Shown: positions 1 to 9,500 of the stretch, piece by piece | Layout of the letters: every line of letters begins with the position of its first letter | Position numbering within the stretch: position 1 is the first letter of the stretch | Assembly (NCBI GenBank): GCA_046304755.1 | Contig: JBKCDO010000167.1 | Location: 1-24,125 of the forward strand | Reading direction: 5' to 3' | Source of the DNA: JAIBBG01 sp046304755 | Lineage (GTDB): Bacteria; Bacteroidota; Bacteroidia; Flavobacteriales_D; Sanyastnellaceae | DNA: 24,125 nt | Program-made: the position numbers and the translations under genes | The notes under the pieces: generated by a model | The model's database searches: none | The model's input: only the letters and a program-made list of their open reading frames with translations | What the model was told of the DNA's origin: nothing

Positions 1-1117
1 CTGTAATCACCGCCAAGTCCATGGCAGGATCTTCCAAACGCATACCCCCGGCGATGTTGAGAAACACATCTTTCATCGCTAATCGAAACCCGCATTTTTT
101 TTCCAATACAGCGAGCAGCATGTTGAGGCGGCGCACATCGAAACCCGTTGTGCTGCGTTGAGGAGTTCCGTATACCGCTGTGCTCACCAGCGCTTGAATT
201 TCAACGAGCAACGGTCGCGCTCCTTCAAGTGTAGCTGCTATGGCAGCTCCTGTCAAGTCATCTGTCTGTGAGTGTATGAGTATTTCGGAAGGATTGGCGA
301 CCTCGCGCAATCCTGCCCCTTGCATTTCATAAATCCCCAATTCATTGGTACTGCCGAAGCGGTTTTTGGTGGTGCGCATCAGGCGGTAGATGTGATGGCG
401 ATCACCTTCGAATTGCAGCACAGTATCCACCATGTGTTCGAGGACCTTCGGTCCGGCGAGTGTTCCTTCTTTGGTGATATGGCCAATGAGAAACACAACC
501 GTATTTGTTTCCTTCGAAAACTTCATCATGCGCGAGGCGCATTCACGTACTTGCGAAACGCTGCCGGGGGAACTTTCTATGCTCTGTGAAGCTAATGTTT
601 GAATGGAGTCGATGATGAGTACATCGGGCTTGATTTCCTCCGCATGAAGTAGAATGTTTTCCAGCGAAGTTTCCATCAACACCAGGCAGCGCGGGTTCTC
701 TAACCCTAAGCGCTCTGCGCGCATGCGTATTTGCTCTTCGCTTTCTTCACCGCTTACATAAAGCACAGACAGATTGAGTTGCTTGAGCGCTAATTGCAGC
801 ATCAGTGTGCTCTTGCCAATACCGGGCTCTCCGCCGAAAAGAATTAAACTTCCGGGCACCAATCCTCCACCGAGAACCCGATTCAATTCCTGATCGATAA
901 TCGGATAGCGCGGAAGTTGTGCGGACTGCAAATCATGAATAGGTCGTGGCTTGGAAAGTTTTTGCGTGGAACGCACACCGCCCACGCCTGTCTCCTGCTT
1001 TTGAACGACCTCTTCAACAAATGAATTCCATTCGCCGCAGTTAGGGCATTTACCCACCCACTTCGGTGATTGCGTGCCACACGACTGGCAGAAGTATGCT
1101 GTTTTTACTTTGCTCAT
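1..1117 (-). CDS. radA: DNA repair protein RadA, C-terminus cut by window edge
   Basis: RadA is a RecA-like ATPase that drives branch migration and processing of recombination intermediates in the cytoplasm. The reading frame starts at the ATG whose first base is 1117 and stays open to the left edge (372 codons, no stop). It opens with a four-cysteine zinc finger (C10, C13, C24, C27; pattern CxxC-x10-CxxC). A Walker A motif GEPGIGKST follows at about residues 96-104. The RadA signature KNRFG lies at about 251-255, and the start of the Lon-protease-like C-terminal domain follows. A full RadA has about 450 residues, so roughly the last 80 are missing. It lies 67 bp downstream of the type B surface-protein gene, behind a strong terminator, so it probably has its own promoter, although I see no exact TAnnTTTG element in that short gap. 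The identity is secure; the right-hand end is complete. Confidence 0.97.
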   Translation of the reverse strand, partial: MSKVKTAYFCQSCGTQSPKWVGKCPNCGEWNSFVEEVVQKQETGVGGVRSTQKLSKPRPIHDLQSAQLPRYPIIDQELNRVLGGGLVPGSLILFGGEPGIGKSTLMLQLALKQLNLSVLYVSGEESEEQIRMRAERLGLENPRCLVLMETSLENILLHAEEIKPDVLIIDSIQTLASQSIESSPGSVSQVRECASRMMKFSKETNTVVFLIGHITKEGTLAGPKVLEHMVDTVLQFEGDRHHIYRLMRTTKNRFGSTNELGIYEMQGAGLREVANPSEILIHSQTDDLTGAAIAATLEGARPLLVEIQALVSTAVYGTPQRSTTGFDVRRLNMLLAVLEKKCGFRLAMKDVFLNIAGGMRLEDPAMDLAVIT

Positions 1118-1130
1118 GCCGGGCGAAAGT

Positions 1131-1163
1131 AGAAAAGAAAAAGGCCACGCATGAGCATGGCCT
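1131..1163 (-). terminator. Intrinsic terminator after the 1206-residue surface-protein gene
   Basis: Read on the minus strand, AGGCCATGC and GCGTGGCCT form a 9-bp stem with one G-U pair and a TCAT tetraloop (1142-1163). An almost unbroken T run follows (1131-1141). It starts 21 bp after the stop codon at 1185, so it ends the transcript of the surface-protein gene and separates it from radA. Confidence 0.85.
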
Positions 1164-1184
1164 ATTTTATAACTGAGAGGAATA

Positions 1185-4100
1185 TTATCGAATAATCTGA
1201 ATGGCTCCCTTGTATTCAGTGCGAATACCGTAAGGCAGTTTCAAGATGTACCAATACGTTCCGTCCGCAAGGTCCTGCGCGCGCCAGTCATTGCGGTAGT
1301 TGGTGTTTTCATAGATGGCATTTCCCCAGCGATCGAAAACGGTCAATTCAGCGCCGGAATATTTTTCTAACCCCTCGATTTTGAAGCTGTCATTGCCTTG
1401 ACCACCGTTTGGCGTAAAAACGTTCGGAATACGTACTTCGCAGGCATTCGATTGAATCTGCCATGTGGCTGTTGCAGATCCGCAGCCGTTGCTGATGGTA
1501 GCGGATAACTCAACAATGTCACCCAAGCAGCTTTGCGGTACATTGTCGGCACAATAGGAAAGTGCAGCGCTCGTCGTATTGATTACCTGACCGGGACAAT
1601 TGGTCGTCCAGCTGATACTTGGATTTTCTGCCGCCGAAATCACTTCAAGTTCCTTGCATTCGTTTGGACAAAGGGCGAGCACTTCAGCGCTGCCCGATTC
1701 GGTTGAAGGTGCAGACGAAATATTGACGTTGACACAACCTTGCGCAGTCGAATTACAATTGAAGTTATCGGTTACGGAGTAGCAGTACTGTCCGTCTTCA
1801 GTGGCAATCACAGTGGCGTTGGAAGAATTCACCGGACCTGTCCACGAAGCAGAGTAGTCCGAATCAGAGAATCCGTTGGGAGCAGAGAATTCTACTTGAA
1901 GTGTTACCGCATCGTCGTTACACTCTAACACATTCGCAGGAAGTTCACCGGGATTGGTGATAGTGGCTGCTGCAACGCCGGTAACTACCGCGGTGGCAGG
2001 GTTGGATTCATCACAAGCATTGGAAACCACAACGGTGTAGGTCCCCGGAGAAGTAACGGTTAACGTCGATCCTGTATTTGTGCCCGGATTCCAGTCGTAT
2101 TGCAGGGCAGGGTTGTCTTGTGATGATGCAATAGGATCAAGCGTTACACTTCCCGTGTTGCAGAGCGGTACATCTTGTAAAGAGGGCTCCGGCACATCAG
2201 GTTGGTACGATACGTTGAAGGAATCACTGTAGGTGCCACACGCGTTGGTGACGTTGGCGGTGATGGTCGTGTTGGTATAATCCGAGTAAGGTCCTATTTG
2301 TGCCGACAGTAAATCTCCCGATGGTGTAACCCCGGGACCATCCCACGAAATGGTGGCATTTCCGGAAGGATCGTTGACAATTGCCGTTTGCGCAGAAGTT
2401 TCGTCGTTACACAGCGCTACGCTCAAGCCGGGAGATAGTGTGATGCTCGGTGCTTGCGTGTATTCGATATCGTAACAGTAATCGAATGGGCAACTTGCAT
2501 TGCTAAAGCATAGTTCATAGACGCCGTATTGTGTAGGCGTCCAGACGGTAGTCATTTGTGAGTTGTTGGTAAATGACCAGCCTCCGGGACCATCCACACT
2601 CCACGTTCCTGTTAGCTCAGTTGGAACACACGTTGATGCGCCGGACCAAACGGTTCCGGTGGTTAGCGGGGCCGGGATAATGGTTGGGCTTGATTGACCG
2701 CAGTTAATTACCCAAAGAGAGTTGCCTTGGAAGTTGTTGCCATTGGCAAAATATTCAATCGACATGCTGTCGCCGGCGCCAATCAAGATATCATCAAAAA
2801 GTGTGAGAGGACCGAATGAGGTAAGGAAGTATTCTTCGGTAGGTCCACCATCCGCAGGATAAACGTAGATATTGATGAATGAACCCTGCCAGCCGTTTTG
2901 GTTGGTGCTGAGCGCATAAATAATCAGATTGTCTTCCGGAGGCACAGAGTATCCGCAGAAGTCCAGGGGCTCAAAGCCATCGCAACGGATACCGGTGTTG
3001 TCGTCATTGGTGAGGCATGGAGTGGCAGGCGAGGTGTTCACCACTTTAATATTGAAGCCTTGACAGCCGGCAGAGTCGGTTACCAGAATTTGGTAGTTAC
3101 CATTGATGTTTCCGGTCACTTGCGTGCAAGCTTCATCAAGGGGAGCACCGGTAACGAATTCGCCATCGAGGCCGGGATAAATCTGCCATTCGTAAGTAGC
3201 GTAATCACCCAACACGCAAATGACAGTATCGATACCCGGGCAGATTTGAATCGGCTCATTACCTCCCACTAATTGCGGGATGAAGTAGGGTGTCACATCG
3301 ATATCCACCGTAGCGACAGCCGAGCAGAAACCATAGTAACCAACGACCGTAATCTCACCGGGTTGTGAAACTTCGGCAACATTACCGTTGTCGCCGTTGC
3401 TCCATTGGTACGAGTCGAACCCTTCAGTGGCGGTCAATTCTGTGACTTGACCCGCACAGATGTTCAACACACCGCTAATTTCAATCGGTGGCGGAATGAT
3501 GTCTTCTACTAAAAACGTGTACGTGACCGTCGTGGTCGCGGCGGGAATACCGTTGTCCGTTGCGGTAATCGTTACCGTGTTAGTACCAACGTTATCTAAG
3601 CTACCAACGAATGTGGCGTTATTCAATACGGCGGCATTTCCTGAAGTGGAAGTGGCACTGAAACCCGTTCCGCTTTGTGTCCAGGTGATGCTGGTGGATT
3701 GATTGGATTCAGGGCTGGTGAACGCGAGGTTGAATTCGAATTCTTCCCCAACACACATCGTAATCGTATCGCATGCTTCACCAATAACTACCGGTGGTTG
3801 GTTCGGAACAAAGTTGGCGACAGAGGTGTTGAATTCAATCACGCGGCCGTCGAGCCAATCTACACCATCCTGGTTGTTGGTTTGAACGCCGTAAGGACCA
3901 TCCCACGCCGTTGAATTGCATAAGTTAAAGCGACCGAAAGCATAGTGCTGTGTGCCGCTTGAGCGGTCGGCACCAACGATAGCGAAGTTGTTGTTGGCCT
4001 GACATCCACCGGTAGCCCCGCTGATTTGGCTGTTGACAAACTGCATGTCGAGGTACACAAACTGCACGTTATTTCCACCACCGATAACATTGCTGCCATC

Positions 4101-4805
4101 CGGTGTGATAATCATCTGGAAAGAGTTGGTCTTATCGCCGAAGTTAGGCCAGTAGCCAACGTCGATGTAGTTGATGTAAAGTGCCTCAGGTGTTACCAGG
4201 TAGTACAAGTCACCGCTGGCAGCGAAATCGAAATCCGTCCAGAAACCGGCGATGTGGTTGTATTGCTGATTGGTTTCTGTACCCAGAGGATCAGGGAACG
4301 CAGATGGTGTAAAGTCGATGTAGCCTTGGTTTCCGAGCACGATCGTTCCTTTGGTGGTTAATACGACCTGGTTGTAGTTCGTTCCATAGAAATTGAAGTT
4401 CCATCCGAGATTGATAGCGGCACTGTAGTTATCCGTGCTGTTACCGGGGCTACCGGGCCACTGAATGGTGTTCGGGTGTTCGTAGTCGCTTGTTGGTTCA
4501 ATCCAGTTACAGTTGGATTCACCCGCAGTTTGGCTGGTGCGCAGTTGTTTGCGTGAAGCTTGATATTCTTCTTTCCACTGTGTTTTTAGCTCTGTAACTC
4601 GACGAGCATCGAAGCGTGGATCTTTTTGGAAACGCACCCAATCCTCTTTGGACATCTTTTGAAGGAAGGGTTTGCTGTAGAGTTCTTCCTCGGTCATATT
4701 CGGGGAGTAGCGCGCATTGAGCGGCGCCTGGTAGTAACGTTCCTGAGCAAAGCTGAGGGTTGTGACTAGGCAAATAATGGCGGCTACAAGGAGATTCTTC
4801 TTCAT
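1185..4805 (-). CDS. Secreted T9SS type B sorting domain protein, 1206 residues, with nidogen-like N-terminal region
   Basis: This is a predicted cell-surface or secreted protein exported by Sec and then T9SS. Residues 1-20 are a signal peptide (two lysines, a hydrophobic core, end near SFAQ). Residues about 98-328 resemble a nidogen-like (NIDO) domain: they contain GWNFNFYG, a TTKGTIVLGN turn and AGFWTDFDF. Residues about 330-1120 are Ig-like or PKD-like modules rich in Thr, Ser, Asn and paired Cys. Residues about 1122-1206 match the gliding-motility-associated type B C-terminal domain (TIGR04131 style): VFTPNGGQGNDSF, then FDRWGNAIYE, then DGTYWYILKL and a final basic IQIIR. No catalytic motif is visible, so adhesion or surface structure is the likely role (inference). 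The start ATG at 4805 directly precedes the signal peptide. It is 70 bp downstream of the anti-sigma-like gene and has its own promoter candidate in that gap. Confidence 0.9.
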   Translation of the reverse strand: MKKNLLVAAIICLVTTLSFAQERYYQAPLNARYSPNMTEEELYSKPFLQKMSKEDWVRFQKDPRFDARRVTELKTQWKEEYQASRKQLRTSQTAGESNCNWIEPTSDYEHPNTIQWPGSPGNSTDNYSAAINLGWNFNFYGTNYNQVVLTTKGTIVLGNQGYIDFTPSAFPDPLGTETNQQYNHIAGFWTDFDFAASGDLYYLVTPEALYINYIDVGYWPNFGDKTNSFQMIITPDGSNVIGGGNNVQFVYLDMQFVNSQISGATGGCQANNNFAIVGADRSSGTQHYAFGRFNLCNSTAWDGPYGVQTNNQDGVDWLDGRVIEFNTSVANFVPNQPPVVIGEACDTITMCVGEEFEFNLAFTSPESNQSTSITWTQSGTGFSATSTSGNAAVLNNATFVGSLDNVGTNTVTITATDNGIPAATTTVTYTFLVEDIIPPPIEISGVLNICAGQVTELTATEGFDSYQWSNGDNGNVAEVSQPGEITVVGYYGFCSAVATVDIDVTPYFIPQLVGGNEPIQICPGIDTVICVLGDYATYEWQIYPGLDGEFVTGAPLDEACTQVTGNINGNYQILVTDSAGCQGFNIKVVNTSPATPCLTNDDNTGIRCDGFEPLDFCGYSVPPEDNLIIYALSTNQNGWQGSFINIYVYPADGGPTEEYFLTSFGPLTLFDDILIGAGDSMSIEYFANGNNFQGNSLWVINCGQSSPTIIPAPLTTGTVWSGASTCVPTELTGTWSVDGPGGWSFTNNSQMTTVWTPTQYGVYELCFSNASCPFDYCYDIEYTQAPSITLSPGLSVALCNDETSAQTAIVNDPSGNATISWDGPGVTPSGDLLSAQIGPYSDYTNTTITANVTNACGTYSDSFNVSYQPDVPEPSLQDVPLCNTGSVTLDPIASSQDNPALQYDWNPGTNTGSTLTVTSPGTYTVVVSNACDESNPATAVVTGVAAATITNPGELPANVLECNDDAVTLQVEFSAPNGFSDSDYSASWTGPVNSSNATVIATEDGQYCYSVTDNFNCNSTAQGCVNVNISSAPSTESGSAEVLALCPNECKELEVISAAENPSISWTTNCPGQVINTTSAALSYCADNVPQSCLGDIVELSATISNGCGSATATWQIQSNACEVRIPNVFTPNGGQGNDSFKIEGLEKYSGAELTVFDRWGNAIYENTNYRNDWRAQDLADGTYWYILKLPYGIRTEYKGAIQIIR

Positions 4806-4858
4806 ACGTGTGATAGCGTTAAGGGCTTTTGCTGTTTTGGGTTAAAAACTGCTTCGCG

Positions 4859-4866
4859 CAAATATA
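4859..4866 (-). promoter_or_regulatory. Candidate Bacteroidota -7 element for the 1206-residue surface-protein gene
   Basis: The minus strand reads TATATTTG, a perfect match to the Bacteroidota consensus TAnnTTTG, 53 bp upstream of the ATG at 4805. The -33 position has CTG rather than TTG (plus strand 4885-4887), which weakens the call. The element lies in the gap between the surface-protein gene and the stop of the anti-sigma-like gene. The same octamer occurs upstream of gcvP. Confidence 0.5.
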
Positions 4867-4875
4867 CTTCGTGGA

Positions 4876-5907
4876 TTAGCGTCGCAGGTAAACGGTTCCG
4901 CTCTTTTCAACGGGTTGTTGTCGAAGGTCTTTTGCTTTGAGGGTATAGATGTAATTACCCTCGGGCAAAGGGTTTCCATGATTGTCTTCGCCATTCCAAA
5001 CCGTGCTTCCGTCGCCCTCGAAAACGAGCGAACCGGAAGTGTTGAAAACCCGAACCGCTTCAAGGGTGATGTGGCGCGAGAGGGCCATGATGTCGAAACT
5101 GTCATTTTTACCATCGGCATTTGGGGTGAAGATGGTTGGTGCCTCTAAAATTGGTGCAGGAATAGCGTTGACTGTTTGACGGAAGACCTGAGATACGCCT
5201 TCGATGGTCAACTCAACGGTGTATTCCCCGGGCTCTTCGTAATGATGGGAAGGACTGAGTTCGTCAGAAGTCACACCGTCGCCAAACGACCAGCGATAGT
5301 GCGAGGCGCTTGTATGCTGAGGGATAAAGAAAAACGTCAGGCCGGATTTATCGGTTTCCACGACACTGAATCGGGGGTCGGTGGGGGGTGATTGTTGCGC
5401 GTTATTCGATGGCAGAATAGGTTCTTCTTCCGCGTAGGTCGCTTCAATTTCGGTAATGGGTTTGTTCGTTATCACCGGTGGATTATCGATAATGGTCGTC
5501 GAGGTTGGCTCGTTTTGCGAAACATTACTTGGAACAAGAAGCGTGATTTGTTGCGATGTTGACTCGATGGCCCCACGATTTTCAGTATGCTGTGTTTGTT
5601 GAATAACAATGGGCTTTTCAGTAAGATTAACGGCAGTGGTGTCCGTAACAATGGTTTCGGCAGGAGCTTCAGCTGAGCTTTGCGCAGTCCGGGATTTCGA
5701 TGTGCGCAATAGAATTGCGCCGGTCGTAATTATCGCGCCTGCTACTACGATCGCTGCAATTTTAGTCAGGCCAAACGCGGCACTGTTTCCATTTACCTTC
5801 GGAAGTTGTGACGCTACATTTTGCCACAGTGCATCAGGCACAGCGCTTTCGTAATTGTTGAGTTTATTGCGCAGGATGTCGCGCAGATTGTCATCCGTGT
5901 TTTTCAA
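4876..5907 (-). CDS. Membrane anti-sigma-like protein with PKD domain and T9SS type B-like C-terminal domain
   Basis: This is a probable single-pass inner-membrane partner of the ECF sigma factor encoded just upstream. Residues 1-45 are a charged cytosolic segment with a helical stretch (DNLRDILRNKL, then DALWQNVASQL), as in many Bacteroidota sigma-linked proteins. Residues about 46-67 are one hydrophobic membrane helix. Residues 70-177 are a Pro/Thr/Gln-rich periplasmic linker. Residues 178-248 are a PKD domain (YRWSFGDG, then PGEYTVEL). Residues 256-343 resemble a type B sorting domain (IFTPNADGKNDSF, then EGNYIYTLK and a closing YLRR), but RWG is replaced by NTSG. There is no cleavable signal peptide. 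The start is TTG, 17 bp inside the sigma gene; I see no ATG in frame near it, and the next internal Met is beyond residue 270. The overlap implies translational coupling. Anti-sigma function is inferred from position and topology; no classical zinc anti-sigma motif is present. Confidence 0.8.
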   Translation of the reverse strand: MKNTDDNLRDILRNKLNNYESAVPDALWQNVASQLPKVNGNSAAFGLTKIAAIVVAGAIITTGAILLRTSKSRTAQSSAEAPAETIVTDTTAVNLTEKPIVIQQTQHTENRGAIESTSQQITLLVPSNVSQNEPTSTTIIDNPPVITNKPITEIEATYAEEEPILPSNNAQQSPPTDPRFSVVETDKSGLTFFFIPQHTSASHYRWSFGDGVTSDELSPSHHYEEPGEYTVELTIEGVSQVFRQTVNAIPAPILEAPTIFTPNADGKNDSFDIMALSRHITLEAVRVFNTSGSLVFEGDGSTVWNGEDNHGNPLPEGNYIYTLKAKDLRQQPVEKSGTVYLRR

Positions 5908-6439
5908 GGTGGTGTGTAGTGTTGGTTTCCAACTTGTGTTTCAGCCAGTTTTTGGCTTTTAAATATTGTGTTTTCGAGGTGCTTTCTGTCACACCCAGCG
6001 TATCGGCAATTTCCTGGTGAGAGAATCCTTCAATAGCAAACAGGTTAAAGACTGTTCTATAACCTATAGGCATGGATTGAATCAGTTTAATAACCTCTTC
6101 TTCTCCCAGTTGGCTGATAGCATCGGCATTAGGGTCAGAGAGTGTCTCGGCTTCATCAACAGCCCATGTCTTTTGATGGGCTTTGCTTTTGATGAGATTG
6201 AGTGAGGTATTCACTGCAATCCGCCGAATCCAGGCTCCCAAAGGTCCCTGTCCGCGCCATTGATCCAAACGACCATAGACTTTGATAAAGCTTTCTTGCA
6301 ACGCATCTTGAGCATCTTCTTCGTGATCAAAATAGCGCCGGCAAACGGCGTACATCTTGCCGGAGTAGGACTTCCACAAGGCTTGTTGAGCGGTGCGGTC
6401 ACCCTTCATGCATCGATGCACTAATTCAAGGTCGGTCAT
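5891..6439 (-). CDS. ECF-family RNA polymerase sigma factor (sigma-70 region 2 and region 4)
   Basis: This small (182-residue) alternative sigma factor directs RNA polymerase to a set of target promoters. Region 2 spans about residues 10-75, with the -10-binding and core-binding helices (YFDHEEDAQDALQESFIKVY) and then GPLGAWIRRIAVNTSLN. Region 4 spans about 120-170, with a helix-turn-helix (YRTVFNLFAIEGFSHQEIAD, then TLGVTESTSKTQYLKAK). The start chosen is the ATG at 6439. A TTG four codons upstream (6451) would lengthen the frame but adds residues (MLCP) not expected in the family. Its last 17 bp overlap the gene for the membrane anti-sigma-like protein, the usual arrangement for an ECF factor and its regulator. 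It lies 77 bp after the stop of the 2236-residue gene; no convincing terminator or promoter is visible in that gap. Confidence 0.95.
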   Translation of the reverse strand: MTDLELVHRCMKGDRTAQQALWKSYSGKMYAVCRRYFDHEEDAQDALQESFIKVYGRLDQWRGQGPLGAWIRRIAVNTSLNLIKSKAHQKTWAVDEAETLSDPNADAISQLGEEEVIKLIQSMPIGYRTVFNLFAIEGFSHQEIADTLGVTESTSKTQYLKAKNWLKHKLETNTTHHLEKHG

Positions 6440-6516
6440 AGGACACAGCAAAGAGGATGATGCCTTTTAAAGGATAAAAGTTGCCCGCCCTCAGAAAAAA
6501 GGATTTTGGACGCGTG

Positions 6517-9500
6517 CTATCGAACGATAAACACATTTCCCGAATACGTTTCGAGTTTGCCGGTTTCAAGTGATTCCACCTGCACTTTCCAGAGGTAATA
6601 GCCGTCCGGGATATAGTAGGTATTACCATCGTATCCACCGGTCCACGCTTTGCCCACCTCTTCCGTGTAGAACACTGTGTCGCCCCAGCGGTTGTAGACC
6701 CAGAAGCGATAAGAGCCATCGAGTTCACCATTGACAACCGGCAAGAATACATCATTCAAACCGTCGCCATCAGGAGAGAAGGTATTCGGAATAAAGACCT
6801 GCAGCACGTTTTCCACGAAAATATCCTGGCAAAGAGTATCCAAACAGCCGTACTCATTTCCCGCTGTCAAACACACCACATACGGGGTGGTGGTTTCAAT
6901 ATCAGGGAATGTCCAAAACGGATTGGGGTTTGTGCTTTCACCCGCGCTATAAAAGTCCCAATAGATACTGTCCGCTCCTGCGGTCAGGTTTTGGAAGCGC
7001 ACCTCGCGATTGAGCACGTCGATTGGCTGAGGAGACCATGTGAAGTCCACTTCGGGATACCCGCGAATGATAATCGGGTTGTTGAGTGTATCCGTTGCTT
7101 CGCAGCCGAATTCAGAGGTCATGGTGAAGGTCGGGAAGAATTCACCCGCCGCCGTGTACACTACGTTGGTATCTCCGCAGTATTCTACGAAAGAACCGTT
7201 GCCCAAATTCCATACACAGTTTGTAGCATCATTATAGGTGGGATCTAGGAGCGCATAGCTGAATCGAATCGTGTCCGGATAACAATTGCCGGGCTCATCT
7301 GCATCCATGACAGGTTCAGGAGTGTCGTGCACATTCACCCAAAGGGTATCAACCAATAAGCTTGTGGCACATCCGCCATCGAGCATGCGTACTTCGAACG
7401 CCTCAATTTGATTGATTACGAAGCAACGTTCTACCGTATCCGCAACTACGAATGGCGTGCTGTTGCCGAGTTCATACCATTCCACCGAAAGGTCACCTGT
7501 TCCACCGGTGGCATAAGCCGTTAGTTCTTCGCAGTTGTACTGACACGTTTCCAGGGTGTCCAATCCATTTTGAACAAGCAATGCAGGAGGAGACGACAAG
7601 CTTCCAATAGCGTTGATGGTGTCGGATGAACATCCAATGGCGTCGGTACTGTAGAGGTAAACGACAGTGTCTTGCGTCAGCACGATATCAATGGATGATC
7701 CCGTTGACAAAGGACAAGGTGTAATTTCCGGACAACCGAACCAGTTGTTGGTGAAATTGCCAACACCACCGGAGGGCTGCGCAGTGAAAGTAATTTCCTG
7801 GTTGAAACAGCCTAGCTGAGCGGGTGGATCAACGTCAAGGAAAATTTCCGGAGAATCCGCCTCAATAGAGAACGTGGTGTCTTTGGTACATACTTGTCCG
7901 TTGGATAGTTGCACATTGATAGTTACATCATATGTTCCAATCGAAAGGTTTTCAAAGAGGAAAGGCGGTTGAGTCAGGACATCAATATTGAATCCGTTTT
8001 CGCTGAGAATATAAAGTGTCGCATCCGGATTGTAGCCGAGCACTGTTCCGTCATTATCGGCATAGCAGAAAGGATAGACTTGATCGGTATTGATCATCAC
8101 AACCTCTTCATCACGAACGGTGATGGTAAAGTCAGCCGTGGCTTCACAACCTTCTGCATCGACAATTAGAAGCTGGTGTTGTTGCGGATCATCGAAGCAA
8201 ATAGGAACAGACAAACTATTGCCGTCAATAGTGGCCGTAATACCATCAAATTCACCAAGAGGTGCAAACTCAATTTCAGTTCCATCAATGCATTCCCCGG
8301 CACACATTTGATCGGGATACATGAGGTTGATGATTTCCAGTTCAGGACCAACGAAGATGGAAATTTCATTTTCGGTAGTACACACGACATTTCCGAAATC
8401 TTCTGAGGTTATCAGCGTGAACACTTCGTTTGCAGAGGGGTCAACATCGATTACCGCTTGGTCTATTGCGCTCATTATGGATGGCGAAGGAGTCCATGCG
8501 TAGGTATAGGTCGGCTGGCCTGTAGCGGTAAGTGTTGCCACATTATTCGGCGCGTTGTAACAGAGAATATTGTCGCTGGTAGTGAGATTCACAAAAGGAA
8601 CAGGTTGTATGGTAACCACAACATCGTCCGTATCCTCGCAATCGCCGTTTGAAACGGTGAGCGTGTATGTGTAGGGGCTATTGACAATGTTATTGATGGT
8701 CAGGTTTGGTTCCGCCACGGTGCTTTGCCCACCCGGAATGGCCAGCGTTCCTGTCCAGTTGTAGGTTATTCCGGCTATTGCGGGCGTGCCTATTGTTAGG
8801 GCTAGACCTGCGCATTGCGCAACGTCTGCGCCGGCATCGGCATCAGGCACGGTGAGTTCAACAGCAGTAAACACATCATTCAGGGCTACAATACAACCGT
8901 GTGTATCTTCAATTGACACCAGTGTGTAATCGCCGGGTTGGTTAATCGTGATTTCATTGTTCGTGATCACGGGTGGATTCGCAGGATCCGGACCTTGCAA
9001 ATCAATCACGAATGGCCCATCACCGGAGGTTACGAATTCAGCAGTGATGGCGGTTTCATTCGGGCAATAGCTTTCAGTGGCAACGACCCAAGAGGCATTA
9101 GCTATGGGGTAGACATCAATGGATGCTTCAGCAGTTGGAGTCGATGTGCACCCGAAGTTGTCGGTGATTTGTAGAATTTGATACAACCCTTCCTCATCAT
9201 CGCAATACTGCGCTGTTGCTGTGAGATTGTTTACGGTTTCATTGGCGGTAACACCGGGCACATTCACTACAATGGTAAACGGCGCTGTGCCGGCGGTAAA
9301 ATCAAGGTCGAAGCAATGTTGTGCACCACCACAAATAGTGGCATCTGCGCTCATGGTTACAGCAGGGGCGGGATGAATGGTAACGCTTTCTGATCCTGAA
9401 ACTGTTCCCGGACAGTTATTGGTTGAGTTACTGAGAGAAACAAGCGCGTAGGTTCCACTTTGCCCGACACTCAGCGCATAAGGGTTGGCGAGATTGACAG

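Noticed and set aside
2898..3272. Open frame of 124 codons on the plus strand opposite the 1206-residue surface gene
   Set aside because: It is a shadow of the Ig-like repeat coding; no family features or ribosome-binding site.
6440..6451. TTG start at 6451 for the sigma factor
   Set aside because: The ATG at 6439 gives MTDLELV, the usual opening for this family.
6463..6473. Palindrome CCTTTTAAAGG between the giant gene and the sigma gene
   Set aside because: It is too short and AT-rich for a terminator, and no T run follows it; possible operator but no support.
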